A stretch of 64,000 nucleotides of DNA from Paenibacillus oryzae (lineage in GTDB: Bacteria; Bacillota; Bacilli; Paenibacillales; Paenibacillaceae): assembly GCF_001675045.1 (NCBI RefSeq), contig NZ_LYPA01000047.1, positions 1 through 64,000 of the forward strand, written 5' to 3'. The translations under genes were made by a program, and so were the position numbers. Within the stretch, counting starts at the first letter, position 1. Each line of letters starts with the position of its first letter. Under the pieces are notes generated by a model, which was not told the DNA's origin, ran no database searches, and saw only the letters and a list, made by a program, of their open reading frames with translations. Of the stretch, positions 15,303-24,016 are shown in pieces.

Positions 15303-17069
15303 ATGAATGTGGAGAGGAACAAGGAGGTATATGGCTTTCTCCGGGCGGACGGCTGCAGGCTGGTCAACGGGAGGGGTGAACCGGTTTTGCTGCGGGGCGT
15401 CGGCTTTGGCAGCTGGCTTTTGCCCGAAGGTTATATGTGGCGCTTCCCGCAGGAGGGCGACCGCCCGCGGCGGATCGAAATTATGGTGGAACGTCTGATC
15501 GGCGCGGAAAATGCGAAAGCATTTTGGGATGCCTACTATAACAGCTATATAATCGAAGAGGACATTGCCGCCATAGCGGAGGAAGGCTTCAACTCGGTTC
15601 GGATTCCGATCAATGCCAGATTTCTGACGGGCGAAGGGCCAAAAGGCCGGGACGCGGAGGAGACTTTATCGGATCTTACATTTGATGGGGAGCGATTGGC
15701 GCTGATCGACCGTGTCATTGATTGGTGCAGGAGTCACCGCTTGTATGTCATTCTGGATTTGCACGGCGCGCCGGGCGGGCAGACAGGGACCAATATCGAC
15801 GACTCCCGGTATGACCATCCGGAGCTGTTTACTGACGGAAAACGTTCCAGGGAGGCCGTTGAGCTTTGGCGGATATTAGCCGAGAGGTATAAGGACGAAT
15901 GGATCGTCGCAGGGTACGATTTGCTGAACGAGCCGTTGCCGGAATGGTTTTCGGCTTATAACGATCGCGTTTTGCCGCTGTATAAGGAAATGATTGCGGC
16001 GATTCGCGAGGTAGACAAGGAGCATATGATCATTTTGGAAGGCGTCCATTGGTCCACGGATTGGTCGATTTTCGAGGAGGCATTCGGCAATGATCCCATA
16101 GACGGGAATGTGCTGCTGCAGTTCCACAAATATTGGAACAATCCCGATACGGAAAGCATTGCGCATTATTTGGCATGCCGGGACAAATGGAAGGCGCCGA
16201 TTTTTATGGGCGAAGGCGGCGAAAATAATAAGGACTGGTATGCGGGGGCGTTTTGCCTGTTCGAGGATCACGAGATATCGTGGAATTTCTGGACATGGAA
16301 AAAACTCGATACCACCAACTCGCCCTGCTCTATAAACAAACCGGAGCAATGGGAGCTACTGACCGCATTTTTGCAGGGCGGAGAGCAGCCGGATGCCGAA
16401 ACGGCGGAAGCCATCCTGAACCAATACCTTCATAATATGAAACTCGAAAATTGCGTCTATAGGCCGGAGGTTGTCCGTTCGCTTCTGAGACGTGCGCCCG
16501 TTCGCATACCGGCTGTATTTTACGGATACAAGGGTGAGGGCGTCAGCTACGGGGTTGGAGAGCGCAAGGGAGCTGGACATGATGTGCACGATGAACCGCG
16601 CCATGAGCTGTCAGACGCCGATCGGACAATGGGGAGAGAACCACGGAATTCATCTGCCGCTACTGGTTTTCGGGCAGGGGACCACTCTCTCATTGCCTTC
16701 AAGCAGGGCGGCCTGCAGACCGCAACGTTTGCGCATGGAGGCGGAGAGGAATGGAAGCCGGAGGAATGGCTTTGCCTGAAGCTGCTTGAGGGCGATTGGT
16801 ATTGCTATTCCTTCCATGAAGACATCGCGGATCGCCGGCGGATGACGGAAGTGACGGTTTCTGTGGAGGTTCAGGGAGCGGGTCAAGGAGGAGAGCTGCA
16901 ACTGGAATTGGATAACCAGCAGATAGCGTCATTTAAGGCGGAGCCCGGCGAATGGCGGACCTGCGGGCCGTTTTTATTGGGAATGCCGGCAGCGGGCCGG
17001 CATGAATTAATCCTTCGATGCACACACGGCGCTTTGAAAGCAAGCTGGCTGTTATTGGAGCGGGGTTAA
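15303..17069 (+). CDS. Cytosolic GH5 glycoside hydrolase
   Basis: 588 residues with no signal peptide, so it probably acts on imported oligosaccharides. The GH5 barrel covers about 10-370: LLRGVGFGSWLLPEGYMW (the same family signature as the secreted GH5), the acid/base Glu in YDLLNEPLPEW and the nucleophile Glu in PIFMGEGGENN. After residue ~400 a low-conservation charged linker (GERKGAGHDVHDEPRH) precedes a beta-rich C-terminal domain with WKPEEW and LELDNQQIASF. ATG 15303 follows GGGGAGG; an in-frame TTG at 15276 lacks a site. It lies 60 bases after the permease, likely in the same operon. The likely role is splitting imported beta-glucan fragments to glucose (inference). Confidence 0.85.
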   Translation: MNVERNKEVYGFLRADGCRLVNGRGEPVLLRGVGFGSWLLPEGYMWRFPQEGDRPRRIEIMVERLIGAENAKAFWDAYYNSYIIEEDIAAIAEEGFNSVRIPINARFLTGEGPKGRDAEETLSDLTFDGERLALIDRVIDWCRSHRLYVILDLHGAPGGQTGTNIDDSRYDHPELFTDGKRSREAVELWRILAERYKDEWIVAGYDLLNEPLPEWFSAYNDRVLPLYKEMIAAIREVDKEHMIILEGVHWSTDWSIFEEAFGNDPIDGNVLLQFHKYWNNPDTESIAHYLACRDKWKAPIFMGEGGENNKDWYAGAFCLFEDHEISWNFWTWKKLDTTNSPCSINKPEQWELLTAFLQGGEQPDAETAEAILNQYLHNMKLENCVYRPEVVRSLLRRAPVRIPAVFYGYKGEGVSYGVGERKGAGHDVHDEPRHELSDADRTMGREPRNSSAATGFRAGDHSLIAFKQGGLQTATFAHGGGEEWKPEEWLCLKLLEGDWYCYSFHEDIADRRRMTEVTVSVEVQGAGQGGELQLELDNQQIASFKAEPGEWRTCGPFLLGMPAAGRHELILRCTHGALKASWLLLERG

Positions 17070-17097
17070 TTAGCAAATCTGCATGGTTGGCATTAAT

Positions 17098-17147
17098 AAA
17101 AAGGAGCCTTTGCAGCCATTTTTTACGATGGCGTGAAAGGCTCCTTT
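17098..17147. terminator. Bidirectional terminator between convergent genes
   Basis: AAAGGAGCCTTT (17100-17111) pairs with AAAGGCTCCTTT (17136-17147), with an inner stem of GCCAT/ATGGC. The A and T tracts at both ends suit termination on both strands, here for the GH5 operon and for yhbH. Confidence 0.8.
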
Positions 17148-17183
17148 CGCGTGAGCAGGTTCCCGTTTCATTTTAACCCGGCG

Positions 17184-18335
17184 TCAGGCCAACGCAGGTT
17201 TTTTGGAGAAAAAGGCCGTAAGAGCTTTATATACTTCATTTTTTTCCTTAATAATGGAATACATGAATTTTTTGTCCTGAATATGCTTGTAGGCAGACAT
17301 AAGCGTGCTGCTTCTATTATATTGGTTGACTTCTCCGTAGCCAAACATGTTGCAGCGCTCCAGCAGCTGGGCAATCAGCTTGACGCAGCGTTCATTGTCC
17401 GAGGTCAAATTGTCGCCGTCCGAAAAATGAAACGGGTAAATGTTCCAGCTTGCGATGGGATACCGGCTATCAATAATATCAAGCGCTTTGACATACGCGG
17501 ATGAACAAATGGTGCCGCCGCTTTCGCCGCGCGTAAAAAATTCCTCCTCCGTCACTTCCTTGGCTTCGGTATGATGGGCGATAAACACAATCTCCACCTT
17601 TTCGTATTGCTGCCTCAGGAAACGCGTCATCCAGAAGAAGAAGCTGCGCGCGCAATATTTTTCAAAGGAGCCCATGGAGCCGGAAGTGTCCATCATGGCC
17701 AGAATGACCGCGTTGGACTGCGGCTTGACGATCTCCTCCCATGTTTTGTAGCGCAGATCATCCGGGCTTATGCCATGAATGCCGGGTTTTCCCGAGGTGG
17801 CGTTCCGCCGCAGATTTTCAATGATGGTTCTTTTTTTGTCGATATTGGACATGATTCCTTTTTTGCGGATGTCGGTAAACCGGATTTCCTTTGTTTCGAG
17901 CTGATCCTTGTCCTTATGCTGGAGGAAGGGAAGCTCCAGCTCCTGGAACAGCATCTGCTCCAATTCCGCAAGCGAAATTTCGGCTTCAATAATGTCTTCT
18001 CCGGGCTGATCGCCCGCACCCTCGCCCTTTCCGCCTTTTTTGGCAGCTTTGGGATCAACGCCGAGCACGTCCCCTACCTGACTGTCGCCATCGCCTTGGC
18101 CGATATGCTTGCTTTTATTGTAATTGTAGACGAAACGATATTCATCCAGGCTGCGGATCGGCACTTTAATGGTTTGCTTGCCGTCCGACATGACGATGCT
18201 TTCCTCGGAAACGAGATCGGGCAGGTTTTGCTTGATCGCCTCCCTTACCTTCTCCTGGTGGCGCGCCTGGTCTTGATACCCTTTGCGGTGCAGGGACCAA
18301 TCTTCTTTTGACACAATAAACATTCCTGAACTCAT
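17184..18335 (-). CDS. yhbH: Sporulation protein YhbH (DUF444)
   Basis: 383 residues. The N-terminal third is charged, with a glycine/lysine-rich linker ([17 protein letters not shown]). The C-terminal part is a von Willebrand A-like domain with the metal-site motif [14 protein letters not shown] and FHFSDGDN. Members are made in the mother cell during sporulation and work with the PrkA kinase; their biochemical role is unclear. ATG 18335 has AGGAGGTGG upstream. No PrkA or SpoVR gene is seen beside it, so it stands alone here. Confidence 0.92.
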   Translation of the reverse strand: MSSGMFIVSKEDWSLHRKGYQDQARHQEKVREAIKQNLPDLVSEESIVMSDGKQTIKVPIRSLDEYRFVYNYNKSKHIGQGDGDSQVGDVLGVDPKAAKKGGKGEGAGDQPGEDIIEAEISLAELEQMLFQELELPFLQHKDKDQLETKEIRFTDIRKKGIMSNIDKKRTIIENLRRNATSGKPGIHGISPDDLRYKTWEEIVKPQSNAVILAMMDTSGSMGSFEKYCARSFFFWMTRFLRQQYEKVEIVFIAHHTEAKEVTEEEFFTRGESGGTICSSAYVKALDIIDSRYPIASWNIYPFHFSDGDNLTSDNERCVKLIAQLLERCNMFGYGEVNQYNRSSTLMSAYKHIQDKKFMYSIIKEKNEVYKALTAFFSKKPALA

Positions 18336-18515
18336 TATCGGCCACCTCCTGCTTCAATGGTTGCTGTTAACTAATATATTCAAGCCCGGCTCTGTTATGT
18401 GAAGGAAATGAGCCTGCAATCGTCATAGAAGAGGCATATTTCACCTTGCTTCCTGTGTGGCGTGTCTTCAAGCTTCAATGATAGAATGGGAGAATAGAAG
18501 GCTGCAGGAGGGGAA

Positions 18516-19697
18516 GTGAGTGTTGTGAAGCTGTTTCATACGGCGGATTGGCATTTGGGAAAGCTGGTGCACGGCGTATATATGACGGAGGACCAGCGCT
18601 ATGTGCTGGAGCAATTCATAGAGGCGGTGCGGGACGAAAAGCCCGATGCGGTTATATTGGCAGGCGATATTTATGATCGCGGCGTTCCTCCCGTAGAGGC
18701 GGTGGAGCTATTGGACTGGGCTCTGGAGCAAATCGTGCTGGAGCTGGGAACGCCGGTCCTTGCCATTAGCGGAAACCACGACAGCCCAGACCGGATAGCC
18801 TTTGGCTCCCGTTTTATGGAGAGCCGGGGGCTTCATTTGGCTGGCGGATATACGGGGGAGATCAAGCCGGTAGTATTAAAAGACGAATTCGGAGAAGTGC
18901 ATGTGCATCTTGTGCCCTACGCCGACCCTGGTCAAGTGCGGCATGCGCTTGGCGACGACGGGATACGGACTCATCAGGATGCTATGGCCGCCATTACGGC
19001 AAAACTTGAAGAGAAGCTGGACCCTTCGGCGCGGCATGTGCTGGTGGGACATGCTTTTGTAACGCCGGCGGGCGAAGCCCAGCCTAATACAAGCGAATCC
19101 GAAAGGCCGCTTTCTATCGGTGGAGCCGAGCATGTCAGCGCAGCCTTATTCCAATCCTTTCATTATACGGCGCTGGGGCATTTGCATGGAGCGCATTATG
19201 TGCTTAACGAAACGATTCGTTACAGCGGTTCGCCGCTCAAATATTCCATAACGGAAGAAAATCACGATAAAGGGTATTTGGTCGTGGAAATGGACGGGAA
19301 CGGAATGTCTGCTGTTCAAAAGAAACCGTTGGCGCCCAGACGGAATATGCGGCGGGTAATTGCATCGATTGAGGAACTGGAGCGCCATCCTGTCAATGAC
19401 GATTATGTGTTTGTGACGCTGCTTAACGAAGCCCCGGTATTATTTCCGATGGAGAAGGTTAGAGCCGTTTATCCCAACGCCCTGCATGTTGCCCGGCAGA
19501 CGGCCCCAGCTAGCCATCAGGATGCCCAAAGCGGCGTTTCGGAAGAAACGGCCGCCAAGCGAAGCCAAAGCGAACCTGTGGATTTGTTCGCGGGATTTTA
19601 TCAGGAAGTGAAGGGCGTGCCGCTCACCGAGAAGCGTAAGTCATTATTTGCGGATATGCTTGAAGGCCTGCTCAAGGAAGAGGGGGCTGGCGCATGA
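18516..19697 (+). CDS. sbcD: Exonuclease SbcD subunit (Mre11 family)
   Basis: 393 residues. A metallophosphoesterase with the manganese-binding motifs HTADWHLGK, GDIYDRG, SGNHDSPDR, VGHAFV and LGHLHGAH. With SbcC it opens DNA hairpins and trims blocked double-strand ends. Two GTG starts compete: 18516, only 3-4 bases after GGAGG, and 18525 (giving MKLFHTADWH), with a 12-base gap; the second gives the usual family N terminus. The gene overlaps sbcC by four bases. Confidence 0.94.
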   Translation: MSVVKLFHTADWHLGKLVHGVYMTEDQRYVLEQFIEAVRDEKPDAVILAGDIYDRGVPPVEAVELLDWALEQIVLELGTPVLAISGNHDSPDRIAFGSRFMESRGLHLAGGYTGEIKPVVLKDEFGEVHVHLVPYADPGQVRHALGDDGIRTHQDAMAAITAKLEEKLDPSARHVLVGHAFVTPAGEAQPNTSESERPLSIGGAEHVSAALFQSFHYTALGHLHGAHYVLNETIRYSGSPLKYSITEENHDKGYLVVEMDGNGMSAVQKKPLAPRRNMRRVIASIEELERHPVNDDYVFVTLLNEAPVLFPMEKVRAVYPNALHVARQTAPASHQDAQSGVSEETAAKRSQSEPVDLFAGFYQEVKGVPLTEKRKSLFADMLEGLLKEEGAGA

Positions 19698-22600
19698 AGC
19701 CGTTAAAGCTGGCTATGACGGCCTTTGGCCCTTACCGTAACGAGGAAATCATTGATTTTACGAAGCTGGGCGAGCACCGGCTGTTTGTTATTTCGGGAAA
19801 TACAGGCGCAGGCAAAACAACGATTTTTGACGCCATTTGCTTTGCTTTGTTTGGTTATGCCAGCGGAGAGGACCGGATGGACCCCCGGATGCTGCGCAGC
19901 CAATTTGCGGATGAGGATACTCATACGGCGGTAGAGATGACCTTTTCGTCGGGAGGCAGGACGTATCGGGTGCTCCGCCAAATGAAGCATCGCAAAGGAG
20001 CCAACAAAAGCGAAACGGGCGAAAAATGCGAGCTGTACGAGCTGCTGGATGGAATGGAGCTGCCTGCCGTCGATCGTTTTATTACGACGGAGGTTAATGC
20101 GAGACTGCTTGCCATCGTTGGGCTGAGCAAGGAGCAATTCAGCCAAATCGTCATGCTTCCGCAGGGCGAATTCCGCAAGCTGCTAACCTCGGACACCGAT
20201 AATAAGGAGGAAATTTTGCGCCGTATTTTCCGAACGGAGCTGTTTCAGCGGCTGCAAGGGAAATTTCAGCAGCGAAACCGGGAGCTGCAGGATAAGCTGA
20301 AGGAGCAGCGGGCCGGCGCGGCCGCCGTGATGCGGCAGGCTGCAGAAGCGTTGCCGCTGCGGGATGGAAGTCTCCTGCAGGCAACCTTTGGCCAGGAATC
20401 CTACAACAGCGTTCAAGTAGGTCAAGCATTGGCCTTGGAGGCGGAGCATTACAGGCTGCTGGAAGCCAGGGCCGGATTGGACAAGCAGGAAGCAGCAACA
20501 GGTTTGGAAAAGCTTCAGGAGAAGCTGCACGCTATGACGTATCTGAACGAGCGGCACGACGAGCTGGAGCTCAAGCGCCGCCAGCTCCACGAATACAGCA
20601 TACAGAGCGATGCCATGGCCATTCAGGAGCAGGCGTTAAAGCTGGCTGCAACCGCGGAGACAATACGCCCGCATGAGGAGGCTGCGCTCCGCAGCGTACA
20701 AATCCGCCGGGAGCAGGAGATGATGCTGGAGCAGCGGATGAAGGAGCTGGAGGAGGCCGAAACGCGCCGCAGTCTGGCAAGCGCCAGGCTTCAGGACGAA
20801 GCCGCAAAGGAAGAGGAGCGGCATAGGGCCGAGCGCGAGCTGAACGCCATGACGGAGCTGCTTCCTGTTGTTCAAAGCTTGTCGGTCAGAGAAAAAGACC
20901 TGACCGGGCTTGACCGGCGCTGCAAGGAAGCCCGCGCTGCGGCAAGATCGACCGAAAACGCGCTGGCGGAAGGGCGAGCAAGGCGCAATGATCTCCTGCA
21001 GCACATTTTGGGCAGCGAAAAAGCGCTGAAGGAGCTGAATTCGGCTCTGCAGGAGTTGACTGGCATCGAAGCTTCCGGCAAAGCCATCAAGCGCCTGCTT
21101 GGCGTTTCGGAGGAGCTGCGCCGTTGCGTCCGCCTGGAACAGGAATTCAAGCATGAGCTTGCTTCCGCCCGCGAAGCGCACGAGACATTGGAGCAGGCTT
21201 GGGTTGAAGGGCAGGCAGGAATGCTTGCTTTCCATTTGCATGATGGACAAGCTTGTCCCGTGTGCGGAAGTCTGGAGCATCCAGCGAAGGCTGCAACTCA
21301 CGGGAATATGCCAAGCAAAGAGCAGGTTCAGGCTGCAAAAGAACGTTTATCCCATGTGGAGCGTGAGCTTTTGGCAGTTCAGGCTCAAGCTGCTGCGGCG
21401 GCGTCCGTCCAGGAGCTCGACGACGAGGAATGGGAGGGACTGCTGCCCGGCATTGGCAAATTGCCGCTTTCTGAGGCAAGCACGGAAGAAAAGCTGCTGA
21501 GGAGGCAGGCAGAGCTTAGAGAAGCATGGAAGAGCGGGAAGGAGCGAGCCGGAAGCCTGCAGGCAGCCTCGGATGCGCTGGATGGCTTGAGGCAGCAGCA
21601 GAGCGAGCTGGAGAGCCGGCTTGCCGGGCTGGAGGCGGAGCTTGAGGCGTCAAGAGGCCAGGTGCGAAATCTGGAGCTGCGTCATGCCGCAGAGAAGGCG
21701 CTGCTGGAGCGCGAGCTTGATCGTATACCTGAAACGCTGCGGCGGCCCGAAGCATTAAACGAAGCAATAACGAGCGGACAACGGCGTTTGAAGGAGCTGC
21801 AGAGGGCTTGGCAGAGCGCGCAGGAGGAAGCTGCGGCTTCGGAAGCCAGACTGGCGGAATGCAGGGCATATGCCGGCGGGGCGCGTGAACGATATGAAGA
21901 GTCGCTTCGCGAAGAAGCGGAGAAAGAAGAACGGCTGAAGCGGGAGCTGGCGCAAGCCGGTTTCGGTACGGTACAGGACTACCGGAACGTGCTGCTTGAG
22001 GAAAGCCAAAGAGAACGTTTGCTTAATGAGCTGGAGCAATACCGCGCTAGCGTAGCGGCGTTGAAGGCTTCGATCGACCAATTGCATGAGCAGCTCTCTG
22101 GCACCTCCCGGTTTCCACTCGAGGAGCTGCAAGCCGCAATTATAGAGCAAAAAGAAACTCATGAAGGAGCTATCCGCGCGGAAAGCGAAGCCCGGAGCTA
22201 TAGCCGCGAAGCCTTCCGGCTGAAGGAAGCGGTTGGGGCAACGGCGGCTTCGGTGGCCCGGCTGGAGGAGGAACTGGAGGATGTGCTGGACCTGTACAGC
22301 ATGCTGAAGGGAGACAACAGCCTCAAGCTGTCCTTTGAACGGTATATTTTGATCGAATACCTGGAGCAAATCGTAAGCATGGCAAACGTGCGTCTAGCTG
22401 AGCTGTCAAACGGGCAGTTTCAGCTGCAGCGGAGCGACAGGCTGGAATCCAGAGGCAAGCAAAGCGGATTGGGTCTGGATGTATACGATGCGTATACAGG
22501 CCAGCAGCGGGACGTCAAAACCTTGTCCGGCGGAGAAAAATTCAATGCATCGTTATGCCTTGCGCTAGGTATGACTGACGTTATTCAATCCGTGCAAGGA

Positions 22601-22819
22601 GGGATTTCTATTGAGATGATGCTAATTGACGAAGGGTTTGGCTCACTAGACGAGGAATCTCTGCAAAAGGCTGTAGCCGCGCTTGTCGATTTGCAAAAGC
22701 GAGGACGAATGATAGGTGTCATTTCCCATGTGGGAGAGCTGAAGGAGGCCTTTCCGGCATGTCTGGAGGTTCACAAAACGAAGGAAGGCTATAGTAAAAC
22801 AAAATTGGTCCTTAAATAA
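19694..22819 (+). CDS. sbcC: Exonuclease SbcC subunit (Rad50-like SMC ATPase)
   Basis: 1041 residues. An N-terminal ATPase half with Walker A GNTGAGKTT (about 35-43) is followed by two long coiled coils (about 180-900, rich in E, L, R and A) separated by a zinc hook CPVCG (Cys 521 and Cys 524). The C-terminal half has signature LSGGEKFNASL and Walker B MMLIDEGFGSLDEES. ATP-driven opening of the dimer exposes DNA to SbcD. ATG 19694 overlaps the sbcD stop. Confidence 0.96.
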   Translation: MKPLKLAMTAFGPYRNEEIIDFTKLGEHRLFVISGNTGAGKTTIFDAICFALFGYASGEDRMDPRMLRSQFADEDTHTAVEMTFSSGGRTYRVLRQMKHRKGANKSETGEKCELYELLDGMELPAVDRFITTEVNARLLAIVGLSKEQFSQIVMLPQGEFRKLLTSDTDNKEEILRRIFRTELFQRLQGKFQQRNRELQDKLKEQRAGAAAVMRQAAEALPLRDGSLLQATFGQESYNSVQVGQALALEAEHYRLLEARAGLDKQEAATGLEKLQEKLHAMTYLNERHDELELKRRQLHEYSIQSDAMAIQEQALKLAATAETIRPHEEAALRSVQIRREQEMMLEQRMKELEEAETRRSLASARLQDEAAKEEERHRAERELNAMTELLPVVQSLSVREKDLTGLDRRCKEARAAARSTENALAEGRARRNDLLQHILGSEKALKELNSALQELTGIEASGKAIKRLLGVSEELRRCVRLEQEFKHELASAREAHETLEQAWVEGQAGMLAFHLHDGQACPVCGSLEHPAKAATHGNMPSKEQVQAAKERLSHVERELLAVQAQAAAAASVQELDDEEWEGLLPGIGKLPLSEASTEEKLLRRQAELREAWKSGKERAGSLQAASDALDGLRQQQSELESRLAGLEAELEASRGQVRNLELRHAAEKALLERELDRIPETLRRPEALNEAITSGQRRLKELQRAWQSAQEEAAASEARLAECRAYAGGARERYEESLREEAEKEERLKRELAQAGFGTVQDYRNVLLEESQRERLLNELEQYRASVAALKASIDQLHEQLSGTSRFPLEELQAAIIEQKETHEGAIRAESEARSYSREAFRLKEAVGATAASVARLEEELEDVLDLYSMLKGDNSLKLSFERYILIEYLEQIVSMANVRLAELSNGQFQLQRSDRLESRGKQSGLGLDVYDAYTGQQRDVKTLSGGEKFNASLCLALGMTDVIQSVQGGISIEMMLIDEGFGSLDEESLQKAVAALVDLQKRGRMIGVISHVGELKEAFPACLEVHKTKEGYSKTKLVLK

Positions 22820-22859
22820 GGGCTTTAAAGCGGAAAACGGGCTTGCATGGCGCGGGGAC

Positions 22860-22895
22860 AAAAAACTCCCCTTCCTTTAACAAAGGAAGGGGAGA
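22860..22895 (-). terminator. Intrinsic terminator of the 22919 gene
   Basis: CTCCCCTTCCTTT (22867-22879) pairs with AAAGGAAGGGGAG (22883-22895). On the - strand the stem is followed by seven T residues; the + strand side has none, so it serves the membrane-protein gene rather than sbcC. Confidence 0.85.
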
Positions 22896-22918
22896 GAATG
22901 TACAAGTAAGCGGGAAAG

Positions 22919-23416
22919 CTAGGAGGCGGCAGCCATGCCCGCCAAACCGATGATAAACAGTCCGATTGCCCCTACAAAAACAAGGCCGTTCAAAATCAAG
23001 CCGATAATACCGAAAACCTTGCGCTTGTTTTTGGCAAATACGGCGATTAAGCCAAAGATGAGACCAAGGAAAGCCAGGCCGACGGCTCCCACAAAAAGGA
23101 CCATGGCGCCAAGCATACTAGTAACGGCTCCCTTGAATTCTTCGTTTTCCAAAATTTTATTGCCAAGCTCCGTTTGATCCTGATATTGCTCCGTCATAGA
23201 GAACATTTCGTTAAGCAGGTCCTCGTTGTTTGTAAAGTTGGATACGGATGAACTTATGATGAGGGAACCGATGATGATAAGCAGGACAGAAACAATGGCT
23301 ATAACAAATGATGTGATGCCTAAGCCGGAATGCTTGAGCGGCTGGTCAAAGCCGACCGGCTGTACCGGGCTAAAGCCTTGGTTGTTGGACGGGAATTGAT
23401 TTTCATTATTTTCCAT
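22919..23416 (-). CDS. Small membrane protein, DUF4190-like
   Basis: 165 residues. A polar Asn/Gln/Pro-rich N terminus (about 1-30) precedes three hydrophobic segments (about 32-53, 100-126 and 135-160) with an extracellular or cytosolic loop rich in acidic residues between the first two. Proteins with this layout (proline/asparagine tail plus two or three helices) are common in Gram-positive bacteria and of unknown function. ATG 23416 has AAAGGAG upstream. It is divergent from the DUF423 gene. Confidence 0.75.
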   Translation of the reverse strand: MENNENQFPSNNQGFSPVQPVGFDQPLKHSGLGITSFVIAIVSVLLIIIGSLIISSSVSNFTNNEDLLNEMFSMTEQYQDQTELGNKILENEEFKGAVTSMLGAMVLFVGAVGLAFLGLIFGLIAVFAKNKRKVFGIIGLILNGLVFVGAIGLFIIGLAGMAAAS

Positions 23417-23480
23417 TACTCTAACTCCTTTTATATGTATTTAATGAATTATACACAAAAACGAAAGGATTGAAAACAAC

Positions 23481-23867
23481 ATGATTCCCAAATATTTTGT
23501 AATCGGAGCAATTAATGCAGCATTTGCCATTGCGCTGGGCGCGTTCGGAGCCCACGCGCTGGAGGGGCATTTTTCCCCGGATCGTCTGGATACGTTTGAA
23601 ACAGGTGTCCGTTATCATATGTACGGAGCGCTTGGCCTTATGCTGATTGCGCTGCTGGACAAGCTGGCGGGAGGAAGCCGGCTGATCGTTATCGGAGGCA
23701 AGCTTCTTTTGGCAGGTATGCTTATATTTAGTGTGAGCTTGTATGTGCTGGTTTTAGCGAATATCCCTATGCTGGGTGCGGTGACGCCGATCGGAGGCTT
23801 CGCCATGCTGGCAGGCTGGGGCTTCGTTATCGCAGGCGCGCTTAAGCTGAAAGGAAAGCAGGGGTAA
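23481..23867 (+). CDS. DUF423 family membrane protein (YwdK-like)
   Basis: 128 residues and four predicted membrane helices. The family signature is clear: GAFGAHALEG near residue 20 and TGVRYHMYGALGL after it, with a C-terminal helix GGFAMLAGWGFVIAGAL. Function unknown. Start ATG 23481 follows AAAGGA. The spacing to neighbours suggests a single-gene unit. Confidence 0.88.
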   Translation: MIPKYFVIGAINAAFAIALGAFGAHALEGHFSPDRLDTFETGVRYHMYGALGLMLIALLDKLAGGSRLIVIGGKLLLAGMLIFSVSLYVLVLANIPMLGAVTPIGGFAMLAGWGFVIAGALKLKGKQG

Positions 23868-24016
23868 TACAAGTTCATCCGCGGCTTCGACAGCATTCGC
23901 GTCCCGGAAAAGGCGGTTTGCTGTCGTTCAAGCAAATATTTCTATGACAAATTATTGATTTCGTTTATAATAAAGCTGACAATGAGTTGACTCGACGCGA
24001 GGAAGGAAGTTTGTGT

